50,382 bases of DNA from an uncultured Spirochaetales bacterium (GTDB lineage Bacteria; Spirochaetota; Spirochaetia; Sphaerochaetales; Sphaerochaetaceae), in contig CALXOO010000011.1 of NCBI GenBank assembly GCA_944390045.1, positions 1 through 50,382 of the forward strand, written 5' to 3'. The notes beneath the pieces are model-generated. The model did no database searches, was not told the origin of the DNA, and saw only the letters and a list, made by a program, of their open reading frames with translations. Shown here piece after piece: positions 33,762-42,683 of this stretch. How positions within the stretch are numbered: position 1 is the first letter of the stretch; each line of letters starts with the position of its first letter. The position numbers and the translations under genes are program-made.

Positions 33762-35293
33762 CTGGCCTCCCCTTTTGCGGAAGTGCTGGTCATCATGAGT
33801 CCGATCTCGTCCTTTCCTGCCTTCCTGGCATCAACAATGCCACTCACGGCACCGCCGCAGAGGACCAGAATGCGGTCACACAGCTCCATGAGGACATCAA
33901 GATCCTCGCCGACGTAGACGACAGCGACCCCCTTCATCTTCTGCTCTGTGAGCAGACGGTAAATCGTGTATGAAGTGTTTATGTCAAGACCGCGGACAGC
34001 ATAGGCGGTGAGCAGCACGGCAGGCTGTATCGCGATCTCGCGTCCGACCAGGACTTTCTGCACGTTTCCTCCGGAAAGGCGCCTGACAGGATAGTCCGTT
34101 GACGGCGTCACGACCTCAAGCTCATCAAGAATGCGGTTCGCAAGCGCCTCGGGATCCTTTTTCCTCAGCAGGGCGCCCCGGCCCTTCTTCCAGCTTCTGA
34201 GCATCATGTTTCCGGTCATGCCCATGGAGCCGACCAGTCCCATTCCAAGCCTGTCCTCCGGAACGAAGGCCATGCCGACACCGGTCTTCCTTATCTGCAT
34301 CGGAGTCTTTCCGACCAGCTCCACCTCCTCTCCGGCATCGTCTATGAAGCGTATTGAGCCGGACTTCACTGGATAAAGCCCAGTCATGGCCTCCAGCAGC
34401 TCTTTCTGTCCGCTTCCTGATATGCCGGCGATTCCAAGTATTTCCCCGGTATTGGCAGTGAATGAGACATCGTCCAGCCGCGTAATGCCCTCAGCATCGA
34501 CGCAGGTCAGATGCTCGACAATGAATTTCCTTTGCGGATTGTCGTACTTCGGCCTGTCGATATTGAGTGTGACGGCGTGCCCGACCATCATGTCGGTAAG
34601 TGCCTGGGGACTGGTCTCAGCCGTTTCCACAGTACCGATATAGCAGCCCTTGCGGAGAACGGACACCCTGTCCGAGACCTCCATGACCTCATTGAGCTTG
34701 TGGGTGATGATTATTATCGCCTTCCCGTCAGCCTTCATGTTCCGCAGCACATTGAAGAGCTTGACTGTCTCCTGAGGCGTGAGCACTGCAGTGGGCTCAT
34801 CCAGGATGAGTATTTTCGCTCCGCGGTACAGAACCTTGACGATCTCGACAGTCTGCTTCTGGCTCACCGACATGTCATAGACCTTCATGGTGGGATCAAT
34901 GTCAAAACCATAGCGGTCGCAGATTTCCTTCACGCGGGCGTTTGTCTGCCTGAGGTCCATCTTTCCGTCATCCAGGCCGAGAATGATATTCTGCGCTGCG
35001 GTGAAGACCTCGACGAGCTTGTAGTGCTGGTGGATCATTCCGATGCCGTTCGCATAGGCATCGCGCGGCGACTGGATGTAGATCCTCTCTCCATCCTCAT
35101 AGATCTCGCCCTCATCCGGCTGATAAATGCCGGAGAGCATGTTCATGAGCGTGGTCTTCCCGCTTCCGTTCTCACCCAGGAGCGCGAGGATCTCACCCCA
35201 GCGGACATCGAGACAGATGCCGTCATTCGCGACAACCTCTCCGAAGCGCTTTGTGATGCCCCTCATGCTGATAGCGTAGTTTTCTCTGTCCAA
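33758..35293 (-). CDS. ABC importer ATPase with two nucleotide-binding domains
   Basis: 511 residues. Domain 1 has an intact Walker A (GENGSGKTT, near residue 38) and Walker B (ILILDEPTAVL). Domain 2 is degenerate at Walker A (GISGSGQKEL) and B (LLTAYAVRGLD) but has a good signature LSGGNVQKVLVGREI, the asymmetry normal for sugar/nucleoside-type double ATPases such as YufO/NupO. The start is TTG 35293 (an AGGTGG ribosome-binding sequence precedes it). First gene of ATPase-permease-permease-binding protein. A palindrome lies 28 bp upstream. Confidence 0.9.
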   Translation of the reverse strand: MDRENYAISMRGITKRFGEVVANDGICLDVRWGEILALLGENGSGKTTLMNMLSGIYQPDEGEIYEDGERIYIQSPRDAYANGIGMIHQHYKLVEVFTAAQNIILGLDDGKMDLRQTNARVKEICDRYGFDIDPTMKVYDMSVSQKQTVEIVKVLYRGAKILILDEPTAVLTPQETVKLFNVLRNMKADGKAIIIITHKLNEVMEVSDRVSVLRKGCYIGTVETAETSPQALTDMMVGHAVTLNIDRPKYDNPQRKFIVEHLTCVDAEGITRLDDVSFTANTGEILGIAGISGSGQKELLEAMTGLYPVKSGSIRFIDDAGEEVELVGKTPMQIRKTGVGMAFVPEDRLGMGLVGSMGMTGNMMLRSWKKGRGALLRKKDPEALANRILDELEVVTPSTDYPVRRLSGGNVQKVLVGREIAIQPAVLLTAYAVRGLDINTSYTIYRLLTEQKMKGVAVVYVGEDLDVLMELCDRILVLCGGAVSGIVDARKAGKDEIGLMMTSTSAKGEAR

Positions 35294-35320
35294 ACTCCAC
35301 CTCTCCGCTCAGTATTTCAA

Positions 35321-35338
35321 TTCCATGTTAGCATGGAA
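35321..35338. promoter_or_regulatory. Palindrome upstream of the importer operon
   Basis: TTCCATG-TTAG-CATGGAA has perfect 7-bp arms and lies 28-45 bp before the ATPase start, where a repressor operator would be expected. I could not define a convincing -10/-35 pair around it. Confidence 0.35.
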
Positions 35339-35479
35339 ATTCACCGCCTGTGTAAACAAACTTAGACTAAAAGCGGTATTTCCACCATTGAGTAAGGCAA
35401 AAACTTGGCCACAGCGGCCGAATCTTGTGCGACTTTGCACAGAATCCACATCTGGAAGAGGCATCCGGCGTTCCTGAGG
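35339..35479. other. Non-coding stretch with nothing recognisable
   Basis: Between the importer palindrome and the terminator at 35480-35510 I see no coding frame with a start signal, no RNA family and no repeat. Together with the neighbouring features it fills the only gap above 300 bp (35294-35681) besides 43933-44262. Confidence 0.4.
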
Positions 35480-35510
35480 AAAAAAAATGACCGCCGGATG
35501 AATGGCGGTC
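35480..35510 (-). terminator. Strong Rho-independent terminator downstream of rpsD
   Basis: On the minus strand GACCGCC-ATTCATCC-GGCGGTC is followed by ATTTTTTT (plus 35480-35488 is the A-run). It is the best terminator in the window, yet lies 170 nt beyond the rpsD stop. Confidence 0.8.
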
Positions 35511-35681
35511 ATCTGAGTATCGTTCAATCTTTCTCTGTCCTCCGCACAGGCGCCTCTTTTCATGAGGGCAGCCGGAAGGCGCCTGGACTGTGCTGTTCTG
35601 CGACCGGATGGGAATGGTGGACGCCGAACAAGTCTCTCCCCGTATGTGGCCGGGTCCCGGGAGGGCTTCGGAAGGCAAGTC
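35489..35681 (-). ncRNA. Possible rpsD 3'-UTR or separate small RNA
   Basis: The ~190 nt between rpsD and its terminator have no credible coding frame but fold well: CAGGCGCC (35547-35554) pairs with GGCGCCTG (35578-35585), and several GC-rich stems lie closer to rpsD. It could be a long 3' UTR, a processed 3'-derived RNA or an independent RNA. I tested it by eye against SRP, 6S, 5S, RNase P and tmRNA signatures and found none. Confidence 0.3.
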
Positions 35682-36275
35682 TTACTTGCTGTAGAACTCG
35701 ACTATGTACTGGTCGTTGACCTCGATTGGAATCTCATTCCTCTCGGGAAGTCTGACAAGCTTTCCGCTGAACTCCTCGTCGTTCTTCTCGAAATAGGGAA
35801 GATTGAATGCCGGATGGCCAAGGAAGCAGTCCTTGAACAGCTCGTTCTTCCTGCTCTTCTCCTTGAGTGAGATGACATCGCCGACCTTGACTTCGTATGA
35901 AGGAATGTCGACCTTCTTGCCGTTGACAAGAATGTGTCCGTGTGAGACAAGCTGGCGGGCAAGGCGGATCGAGTTGCCGAATCCGATGCGGTACACGCAG
36001 TTGTCAAGTCTGGTCTCAAGCTGGATGACGAGTGCGTCGCCTGTCATCATTGTGCTCTTGAGAGCCTTCTCATAATAGTGGTGAAGCTGCTTCTCAAGCA
36101 CGCCGTAGTAGGCCTTGAGCTTCTGCTTCTCGGTAAGCTGCTTACTGTACTCAGTAGGCTTCCTTCTCTTCTGGAACGCAGGACTTCCTGCTCTGTTCAT
36201 AGCCTTGGGATGTCCACATACATTGACGCCAAGTCTTCTGCACTGCTTAAATCTAGGTGCCATGTTTCTAGCCAT
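35682..36275 (-). CDS. rpsD: Small ribosomal subunit protein uS4
   Basis: 197 residues. The N-terminal arm ([10 protein letters not shown]) is of the two-cysteine kind, and the S4 RNA-binding domain is clear ([38 protein letters not shown]). S4 nucleates 30S assembly. The gene stands alone rather than in the alpha operon, as in many Gram-positives and spirochaetes. Start ATG 36275 has GGAGGG 10 nt upstream; a second ATG four codons on is possible. Its promoter and a 5' hairpin are visible upstream. Confidence 0.97.
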   Translation of the reverse strand: MARNMAPRFKQCRRLGVNVCGHPKAMNRAGSPAFQKRRKPTEYSKQLTEKQKLKAYYGVLEKQLHHYYEKALKSTMMTGDALVIQLETRLDNCVYRIGFGNSIRLARQLVSHGHILVNGKKVDIPSYEVKVGDVISLKEKSRKNELFKDCFLGHPAFNLPYFEKNDEEFSGKLVRLPERNEIPIEVNDQYIVEFYSK

Positions 36276-36287
36276 TAGATTTATACC

Positions 36288-36321
36288 CTCCGAAAAAAAT
36301 TGCTGCTGGAATTAATCCAGC
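36288..36321 (-). promoter_or_regulatory. 5' hairpin plus U-run in the rpsD leader
   Basis: At the predicted first bases of the mRNA, GCTGGA-TTAAT-TCCAGC (plus 36305-36321) is followed by AGCAA and six T, then the ribosome-binding site. It may be a weak attenuator, an mRNA stabiliser or an S4 autoregulation element. Confidence 0.35.
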
Positions 36322-36327
36322 TTGGTC

Positions 36328-36356
36328 AGCATACTTTTCCACATCCTTTTGGTCAA
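36328..36356 (-). promoter_or_regulatory. rpsD promoter
   Basis: Minus strand TTGACC (plus 36351-36356), exactly 17 bp, TATGCT (plus 36328-36333). Start of transcription is predicted near 36321, about 45 nt before the ATG. Confidence 0.55.
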
Positions 36357-36403
36357 TATATTTCTGCCCCTTTTCAGCACACTATTTACAGCTGAGGGCG
36401 GAA

Positions 36404-36432
36404 GGAGCGGACAGCAGTATCGAATCCGCTCC
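36404..36432 (-). terminator. Hairpin after ychF
   Basis: GGAGCGGA (36404-36411) and TCCGCTCC (36425-36432) form a perfect 8-bp stem with a 13-nt loop, about 20 nt beyond the ychF stop. No U-run follows, so termination may be partial. Confidence 0.45.
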
Positions 36433-36451
36433 AGAAGGATCATTAAATCTA

Positions 36452-37558
36452 CTATACGTTGAAGCGGAAGTGCATGATGTCGCCGTCACGGACGACATAG
36501 TCCTTTCCCTCAAGGCGGAGCTTGCCGGCCTCCCTGACCTTGAGCTCGCTGCCATACTGGAAAAGGTCCTCACAGTTGTAGACCTCCGCGCGGATGAAGC
36601 CTTTTTCGAAGTCAGTATGGATGATTCCGGCACAGCGGGGAGCCTTATCGCCCTCATGGAAGGTCCAGGCCCTGTCCTCGTCACTTCCTGCGGTGAAGAA
36701 TGTCCTCAGTCCGAGCGTTGAATAGGCGCATCTGATCAGATTGTCCAGACCGCTTTCCTCAAGACCGGCCGCCTCCAGGAACTCACGCCTGTCCTCAGCA
36801 CTGTCAAGAGCGGCTATCTCAGCCTCCATCTTTCCGCAGATGACGACAACCTGACTGCCCTCGGCTCCGGCTATGGACCTCACGGTCTTCACGTATTCAT
36901 TGTCATCACCGATGGCATCCTCATCCACATTGCAGACGTATATCACAGGCTTCATGGTGATCAGATGCAGATCATAAATGGCCTTTACCTCATCCTCGTC
37001 CGTGATGACGGAACGGGCGCTCTTTCCATCCCCGAGCGCCTCCTTCAGCTTCTCGAGCACAGGCATGACGAAGGCATTCTCCTTCTGCTGTTCCTTGTCC
37101 ACACGGGCCAGGCGCGAAATCTTGTCATAACGTTTTTCAACCGTCTCAAGATCTGCAAGAGCCAGCTCTATGTTGATTGTCTCGATATCTCCGGCAGGAT
37201 CGATCCTGTTGTTGACGTGAATGATGTCCGGGTTGTCGAAACAGCGGACGACATGGGCTATGACTCCGACCTCCCTGATGCTGGCCAGAAAGCGGTTGCC
37301 GAGTCCCTCGCCCTGGCTTGCGCCCTTCACGAGTCCGGCAATGTCGACGAATTCGACTGTGGCCGGAATGACCTTGGCCGGCGGGATGAGCTGGACGATC
37401 CTGTCCAGCCTTGCGTCCGGAACCGAGACCATGCCGACATTTGGATCTATTGTGCAGAATGGATAGTTGGCGGCCTCCGCGGGCGCGGAAGTCACAGCCG
37501 AGAATATTGTTGACTTGCCTACATTGGGCAGTCCTACGATGCCGCAGTTGAGTGCCAT
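36452..37558 (-). CDS. ychF: YchF/Ola1-type redox-regulated ATPase
   Basis: 368 residues, the standard length. GLPNVGKSTIFSAVT (Walker A), VDIAGLVKGASQGEGLGNRFL (switch region, broken here as VDIAGLVKGAS and GEGLGNRFL) and NVDED as the NxxE specificity motif identify YchF, which prefers ATP over GTP. The C-terminal TGS domain ends KDYVVRDGDIMHFRFNV. It binds ribosomes and is linked to stress responses. GAGAGGT lies upstream of the ATG. Single-gene unit. Confidence 0.97.
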   Translation of the reverse strand: MALNCGIVGLPNVGKSTIFSAVTSAPAEAANYPFCTIDPNVGMVSVPDARLDRIVQLIPPAKVIPATVEFVDIAGLVKGASQGEGLGNRFLASIREVGVIAHVVRCFDNPDIIHVNNRIDPAGDIETINIELALADLETVEKRYDKISRLARVDKEQQKENAFVMPVLEKLKEALGDGKSARSVITDEDEVKAIYDLHLITMKPVIYVCNVDEDAIGDDNEYVKTVRSIAGAEGSQVVVICGKMEAEIAALDSAEDRREFLEAAGLEESGLDNLIRCAYSTLGLRTFFTAGSDEDRAWTFHEGDKAPRCAGIIHTDFEKGFIRAEVYNCEDLFQYGSELKVREAGKLRLEGKDYVVRDGDIMHFRFNV

Positions 37559-37630
37559 GTTAACCTCTCGTGCTGTGACTCTAAACCAAAAGCCGATCTA
37601 AGGCAACTCAAGAATGGACAAGGAAGCGGC

Positions 37631-38080
37631 TCAGATGATGTCGGACCTTACTGGCGAGGAAACCAGGCTTCCTGAGACAAAGTCCAGATCAGGATAGGTC
37701 TTCCTCATGTCCCTGAGCGCATAGTCGATGCCGCTTCCGCCGCTGGTTGCGAAGATCACCAGCTTCTTGCCGGAAAGGTCATTCTCTTCAATGAAGGTGT
37801 TGACCGGCCTGGGTGCCACACCCCACCAGATCGGGTAACCTATATATACTGTGTCGTAACCAGAGAGATCCAGCTTTCCCTCTGCAATGGCAGGTCTGGA
37901 TGAAGGGTCCTTCATCTCCCGTGAACTCCTGCTCTCCTTGTTCCTCCAGTCAAGATCCGCACTGCTGTAAGGCTCGACAGGCCTGATCTCGAAAAGATCG
38001 GCGCCTGTTACCGCGGCAAGCTCTTCAGCGGCCCTCCTCGTGACGCCGCCTGCGGAGAAATACGCTATGAGTTTCTTCAT
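37631..38080 (-). CDS. Flavodoxin
   Basis: 149 residues of the Flavodoxin_4 type: MKKLIAYFSAGGVTRRAAEE holds the FMN phosphate loop (with SAGGVT in place of the common T/S-rich loop), YIGYPIWWGVAPRPVNTFIE stacks on the isoalloxazine, and FATSGGSGIDYALRDM completes the site. It is a cytosolic one-electron carrier or NAD(P)H-linked reductase partner. AGGAGG lies 5 nt upstream of the ATG. Single gene, divergent from hflX. Confidence 0.9.
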   Translation of the reverse strand: MKKLIAYFSAGGVTRRAAEELAAVTGADLFEIRPVEPYSSADLDWRNKESRSSREMKDPSSRPAIAEGKLDLSGYDTVYIGYPIWWGVAPRPVNTFIEENDLSGKKLVIFATSGGSGIDYALRDMRKTYPDLDFVSGSLVSSPVRSDII

Positions 38081-38102
38081 GTCAGCCTCCTGAGAAAACA
38101 GT

Positions 38103-38117
38103 TTGACATTTTGTCAA
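38103..38117. promoter_or_regulatory. Palindrome upstream of the flavodoxin gene
   Basis: TTGACATTTTGTCAA, 6-bp arms with 3-bp centre, 23 bp before the flavodoxin ATG. It resembles an operator, and contains a -35-like TTGACA on both strands. Confidence 0.35.
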
Positions 38118-38257
38118 GATAATGGCTGCATACCTGAAAAGGCAAGTGCACTGTCAGAACATCTGCTTTCTATTTCTGTTCGACCATGGGGAATGTCAGC
38201 GGGGAAACACGGCAAGTATATATTGAGAATCAGGGCTGACAATCGCGATTCAACCGA

Positions 38258-38290
38258 CTGCCTTAAAAGGCAGCAGCTGTCTCGCTGCTG
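38258..38290 (+). promoter_or_regulatory. Double hairpin immediately before hflX
   Basis: CTGCCTT-AA-AAGGCAG (38258-38273) and CAGCAGC-TGTCTC-GCTGCTG (38271-38290) share three bases, so they are partly exclusive. The second ends 5 nt before the ATG and leaves no Shine-Dalgarno sequence, which suggests structure-controlled translation or a misjudged start. Confidence 0.35.
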
Positions 38291-38295
38291 ATTGT

Positions 38296-39627
38296 ATGGA
38301 TCAGGTGCCTCAGCGGGCTTTGGTGCAGCCATGGCCGGTTCCTGCCCCGGGCCCGGACTGGTTGAATGACAGGAGTCTGGCAACTATTATTCCACCTGTG
38401 ATTGAAACGGGAGAAAGCCGGACCAGGGCACTGCTGGTCACCGCATTTACAGAAAGGACAGAGGACTGGAAAGTCAGACGCGTGGAAGCCGAGGCGAGGA
38501 GCCTTCTGGACACGCTGGGCATTGACTGCCCGGGTTCTGTCAGCTTCAACCTGAAGACGGTCAGCGCCGCGACCCATCTTGGCAGCGGACAGGTGGAGCA
38601 GACAAGAGAGCACGCACTCTTCTTCAATGCCGACATGGTCTATTTCGACTTTGCCCTCACGGCCAGGGCTGCACGCAACCTCGAGGCGGTGCTCGGGCTG
38701 CCGGTCATGGACCGCAACGAGCTGATCATCGAGATCTTCGCAAGCCGGGCGAAAAGCAGGGAAGCCCGCCTCCAGGTACAACTCGCACGCTGCCAGTTCC
38801 TGCTTCCGCGCCTGCGTTCCGCCAATGTCGTCTACAGCCAGCAGCGCGGAGGCGTAAGAGGTGCCAAGGGAGAGGGAGAGAGGCAGATAGAGCTGGACAG
38901 GAGACGGCTGTCCGAGGAAGTGGTGAAGCTCAGGCGCGAGATCGGGAAGGTAAAGTCCCGGCGTGTCACGCAAAGGAGGCGCAGACTGGACGGGACAGCT
39001 CCATCTTTCGCCCTCGTGGGCTATACAAACAGCGGCAAGAGCTCACTGCTGAGTGCGCTGACCGGCTGTGAGACACTGTGCGAGGACAAGCTCTTCGCGA
39101 CACTTGACACACTGGAACGGACAGTGACGCTCACAGGGCTGCAGGTCATACTCTGCGACACTGTCGGCTTTGTCTCCAACCTGCCTCATTTCCTGATCGA
39201 CGCCTTCTCATCCACACTTGAGGAAGCCCGGCTGGCGGATGCCCTGGTGCTTGTGCTGGACGGCTCGAGTCCGGATCTGATGGACAACTATACGACGACC
39301 ATGTCCGTACTCAGGGACCTTGATGCACTGGACAAGCCGGTCATAGTGGCCTTCAACAAGTGTGATATGCCCTGTGCCGATGAAATCGCGCTGGCCGGAA
39401 TCAGGTCAAGGCATGACATGACGGTCAGAGTGTCGGCGAAGACCGGCGAGAACCTTGCCGGACTGTGCTCGATGATCAGGTCCACGGCACTGTCCCTGAC
39501 AGGCTGCAGGACTGTCAGGCTGAAGGTCTCTGACAGTGCCGCGATCCAGGAACTGTATGCAGGAAAAAAAGTCATAAGCGCCGATTACACGGATGATGAT
39601 GTGGTTTTCACAATCGCCGGCGAATAG
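38296..39627 (+). CDS. hflX: HflX-type ribosome-associated GTPase
   Basis: 443 residues. The N-terminal HflX domain includes HLGSGQVEQTREHA-like and MDRNELIIEIFASRAKSREA, followed by a glycine-rich linker (QQRGGVRGAKGEGERQIELD). The G domain has GYTNSGKSSLLSALTG (G1), DTVGFVSNLP (G3) and NKCD (G4). HflX splits or rescues stalled 70S ribosomes under stress. The assigned ATG 38296 has no ribosome-binding site and a hairpin right before it; the first 35 residues are proline-rich and poorly conserved, so the true start may lie downstream. Confidence 0.92.
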   Translation: MDQVPQRALVQPWPVPAPGPDWLNDRSLATIIPPVIETGESRTRALLVTAFTERTEDWKVRRVEAEARSLLDTLGIDCPGSVSFNLKTVSAATHLGSGQVEQTREHALFFNADMVYFDFALTARAARNLEAVLGLPVMDRNELIIEIFASRAKSREARLQVQLARCQFLLPRLRSANVVYSQQRGGVRGAKGEGERQIELDRRRLSEEVVKLRREIGKVKSRRVTQRRRRLDGTAPSFALVGYTNSGKSSLLSALTGCETLCEDKLFATLDTLERTVTLTGLQVILCDTVGFVSNLPHFLIDAFSSTLEEARLADALVLVLDGSSPDLMDNYTTTMSVLRDLDALDKPVIVAFNKCDMPCADEIALAGIRSRHDMTVRVSAKTGENLAGLCSMIRSTALSLTGCRTVRLKVSDSAAIQELYAGKKVISADYTDDDVVFTIAGE

Positions 39628-39632
39628 AAAAC

Positions 39633-39646
39633 TTGACCATGGTCAA
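39633..39646. promoter_or_regulatory. Perfect 14-bp palindrome between hflX and the activase gene
   Basis: TTGACCATGGTCAA is fully palindromic, 5 bp after the hflX stop. It could be an operator for the downstream activase pair. The rest of the 134-bp gap is AT-rich; TATTTT at 39747-39752 lies 9 nt before the next ATG. Confidence 0.35.
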
Positions 39647-39761
39647 AGTTTACTAGTTCCAGATTTTCAACCCGAAATTATTGATAATTCTTGATCATTT
39701 ATGTTCCAATTTCAGGGAAATGCTTTCTTATTGAAGCTTTTTTCTGTATTTTTGCCTTCGT

Positions 39762-42683
39762 ATGTATCGAGTGGGAATAGACATCGGCAGCACGACCATC
39801 AAGGCTGTGGTGCTCGGAGAAGACGACAGGATCCTCTTCTCCCAATACGAGAGGCATCTATCGGAAATAATTGACAAGACCAGGGAAATGCTTGAGAGGA
39901 TCAGGCCCATAGTCGGCGAGGGACCTGTGTGCATATCCATCTCCGGGTCGGCAGGCATGGGTCTGGCTAATGACTGCGGCATCCCCTTTGTCCAGGAAGT
40001 CTACGCGACGAGGAATGCGGCGAAGCACTATCTTCCGGACACGGACACGATCATCGAGCTTGGCGGTGAGGATGCCAAGATACTCTTCCTGACAAACGGA
40101 CTCGAGGTCAGGATGAACGGCAGCTGCGCCGGAGGCACAGGTGCATTCATTGACCAGATGGCCACTCTGCTCGGCATCGGACGTGATGACATGGAGTACT
40201 ATGCGAGCCGGGCGACCCAGACCTACACCATAGCAAGCAGATGCGGCGTTTTCGCCAAGACAGATGTCCAGCCACTGATCAATCAGGGAGCGAAGGTCGA
40301 GGACATCGCGGCATCAATCCTCGTTGCAGTCGTCAATCAGACCATAGCCGGACTGGCACAGGGACGCAAGATAAAGGGCAATGTCGTCTACCTCGGCGGG
40401 CCGCTGACCTTCATCCCGACGCTGAGACGGAAATTCGATGAGGCGCTCGGCACGACCGGAACCTGCCCGGAGAACTCCCTTTACTATGTCGCTCTGGGAA
40501 CGGCCCTTACGAAAACTGGCGAGACACTGAGCATCGACGAGTGCATCAGACGGATCGACAGTTATTCCGGAGAAGGCAAGTATGTGCAGTTTCCTCCGCT
40601 TTTCAGGGACGACGCTGATTACAGGGCCTTCAAGGAAAGACACGACAGGGACTGCGTGGAGTCCGCGGATCCGACAAGCTATGTGGGCAAGGCCTATCTG
40701 GGAGTCGACAGCGGCTCGACCACCATCAAGATGTGTATAATCAGCGAGGACGGCAAACTGCTGGTGAGCCGCTACTCACCCAACAACGGCAACCCCATCC
40801 AGGCTGTCGAGAGCTTTCTGCTGTCGTTCTACGAGGACTTTCCATACATAAGTCTGGCAGGTGCGGCCAGCACGGGATACGGGGAAGAGCTGATGAAGTC
40901 TGCATTCAGGCTGGACTATTCGCTGGTCGAGACGCAGGCACACTTCCTGGGCGCCAGATTCTTCATGCCGGATGTCGACTTCATAATCGACATCGGCGGA
41001 CAGGACATGAAGTGCTTCAAGATCAGGGACGGGAACATTGACGACATCTTCCTGAACGAGGCCTGTTCTTCCGGCTGCGGATCCTTCCTGCAGACCTTTG
41101 CCCTTGCCCTCGGCAAGAGCGTGGGCGAGTTCGCCAGCGCGGCAATCAGGAGTCAGCACCCGGTAGACCTGGGTTCAAGGTGCACAGTCTTCATGAACTC
41201 TTCCGTCAAGCAGGCACAGAAGGACGGTGCCCTGCTTGAGGATATCTCGGCAGGACTTGCCATCTCAGTCGTGAAGAACGCCATCTACAAGGTCATCAGG
41301 GCCACCAGTGCCGAAAGCCTGGGCCGGCACATTGTCGTCCAGGGAGGTACCTTCCTGAATGACGCGGTGCTGCGTGCCTTCGAACAGGAGATAAAGGCTG
41401 ATGTGATAAGGCCCAACATTGCTGGGCTCATGGGGGCATTCGGCGCAGCGCTGTATGCCAGACGCAGAAGCCAGGCAGCAGGTCTGGAGAAGTCCACCAT
41501 CCTCACTGAGGGAGAGATCAGGGAATTCACCCACGAAGTCAGGTCAACAAAGTGCCAGGGCTGCACAAACCACTGTCTCCTGACGATCAACATATTCCCG
41601 GGAGGGCGCAGGCTGATCAGCGGCAACCGCTGTGAGCGTCCCGTGACGAAGACGAAGGTTCCCGATCCGGAGCTGACAGACATCTACGCCTACAAAGAGC
41701 AGCTGTTTGAAGAATACGCCGCCAGGCGGACACCAGGGGCAAAGCGCGGTACGATGGGGCTTCCAATGGCCCTGGGCATGTGGGAACTGCTGCCGTTCTG
41801 GCACACGCTGTTCACGGACCTGGGCTGGGATGTGGTCGTCTCAGGCAAATCCAACAGGGACCTCTACGTGCGCGGTCAGGGCTCAATTCCGTCAGACACC
41901 GTCTGCTTCCCGGCCAAACTCATGCACGGCCACATCGAGGCCCTGCTGGAGAAAAAGGTCGACGCCATCTTTGTCCCCTGTTCCAGCTACAACGTTGACG
42001 AGGAGAAGGGAAGCAACCATTTCAACTGTCCCGTTGTCGCATACTATGCCGAGGTGATCCACTCCAACATGGACCTTGGCACGACGAAGTTCTACTACCC
42101 CTACCTCTCGCTTGAGAACAGGAAACACCTTGCAAAACGGATTTCTGAGACTTTCTCCATCCCGGGGCGTGAGGTGCTCAGGGCTGTGGACCATGCCTTT
42201 GCAGAGCTGGCAGGCTACCATGAGAAGGTGGTGCGCCGCGGCGAGGAGATCGTTGAGCGCGCAGCGAAGGACGGAAAGCGCGTCATAGTCCTCTGCGGCA
42301 GACCCTACCATGTGGACGGGGAGATCAACCACGGAATAGACCGCCTCATACTCTCACTCGGCGCCTATGTGATCAGCGAGGACAGCATAAGCTACAAGAC
42401 TGCGAGACACGACGTGAGAGTGCTGAACCAGTGGACCTATCATGCCAGGCTCTATGATGCGGCATACTACGTCAGGGAGCGCGAGGACATGGACCTGGTC
42501 CAGTTCATCTCGTTCGGCTGCGGTCTGGATGCGGTCACAAGCGACGAGGTGCGTGAGATCCTGAGGGAGAAGGACAAGATCTACACAATGGTGAAAATAG
42601 ATGAGATCACCAATGTCGGCGCCGTCAGGATCCGCCTTAGAAGCCTCTTCGCGGCCCTTGAGGAGAAGAAATCAGATGCCTAG
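39762..42683 (+). CDS. Two-domain acyl-CoA dehydratase activase (HgdC-like)
   Basis: 973 residues. Two ASKHA ATPase domains in tandem: the first begins MYRVGIDIGSTTIKAVVL with cluster cysteines at 122 (GSCAGGTGAF) and 161 (SRCGVFAKTD); the second begins YLGVDSGSTTIKMC (near 311) with EACSSGCGSFLQTFA and GSRCTVFMNSS. The remainder (from about 580) is the DUF2229 region with SDTVCFPAKLMHGHIEALL. Single-domain activases inject an electron into 2-hydroxyacyl-CoA dehydratases using ATP and a [4Fe-4S] cluster; the target of the double type is unknown. It overlaps the next gene by 8 bp. Confidence 0.88.
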   Translation: MYRVGIDIGSTTIKAVVLGEDDRILFSQYERHLSEIIDKTREMLERIRPIVGEGPVCISISGSAGMGLANDCGIPFVQEVYATRNAAKHYLPDTDTIIELGGEDAKILFLTNGLEVRMNGSCAGGTGAFIDQMATLLGIGRDDMEYYASRATQTYTIASRCGVFAKTDVQPLINQGAKVEDIAASILVAVVNQTIAGLAQGRKIKGNVVYLGGPLTFIPTLRRKFDEALGTTGTCPENSLYYVALGTALTKTGETLSIDECIRRIDSYSGEGKYVQFPPLFRDDADYRAFKERHDRDCVESADPTSYVGKAYLGVDSGSTTIKMCIISEDGKLLVSRYSPNNGNPIQAVESFLLSFYEDFPYISLAGAASTGYGEELMKSAFRLDYSLVETQAHFLGARFFMPDVDFIIDIGGQDMKCFKIRDGNIDDIFLNEACSSGCGSFLQTFALALGKSVGEFASAAIRSQHPVDLGSRCTVFMNSSVKQAQKDGALLEDISAGLAISVVKNAIYKVIRATSAESLGRHIVVQGGTFLNDAVLRAFEQEIKADVIRPNIAGLMGAFGAALYARRRSQAAGLEKSTILTEGEIREFTHEVRSTKCQGCTNHCLLTINIFPGGRRLISGNRCERPVTKTKVPDPELTDIYAYKEQLFEEYAARRTPGAKRGTMGLPMALGMWELLPFWHTLFTDLGWDVVVSGKSNRDLYVRGQGSIPSDTVCFPAKLMHGHIEALLEKKVDAIFVPCSSYNVDEEKGSNHFNCPVVAYYAEVIHSNMDLGTTKFYYPYLSLENRKHLAKRISETFSIPGREVLRAVDHAFAELAGYHEKVVRRGEEIVERAAKDGKRVIVLCGRPYHVDGEINHGIDRLILSLGAYVISEDSISYKTARHDVRVLNQWTYHARLYDAAYYVREREDMDLVQFISFGCGLDAVTSDEVREILREKDKIYTMVKIDEITNVGAVRIRLRSLFAALEEKKSDA

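Noticed and set aside
33758..35293. Importer ATPase as a pseudogene because of the degenerate second Walker A and B
   Set aside because: This degeneracy is normal for the second domain of nucleoside/sugar-type double ATPases; the frame is intact.
35547..35585. CAGGCGCC...GGCGCCTG as terminal inverted repeats of a small mobile element
   Set aside because: Only 39 bp, no target-site duplication, and each arm is nearly self-palindromic; better explained as RNA structure.
35489..35681. Possible 5S, 6S, SRP or RNase P RNA downstream of rpsD
   Set aside because: No conserved core motif of any of these was found on either strand; kept only as an unassigned structured region.
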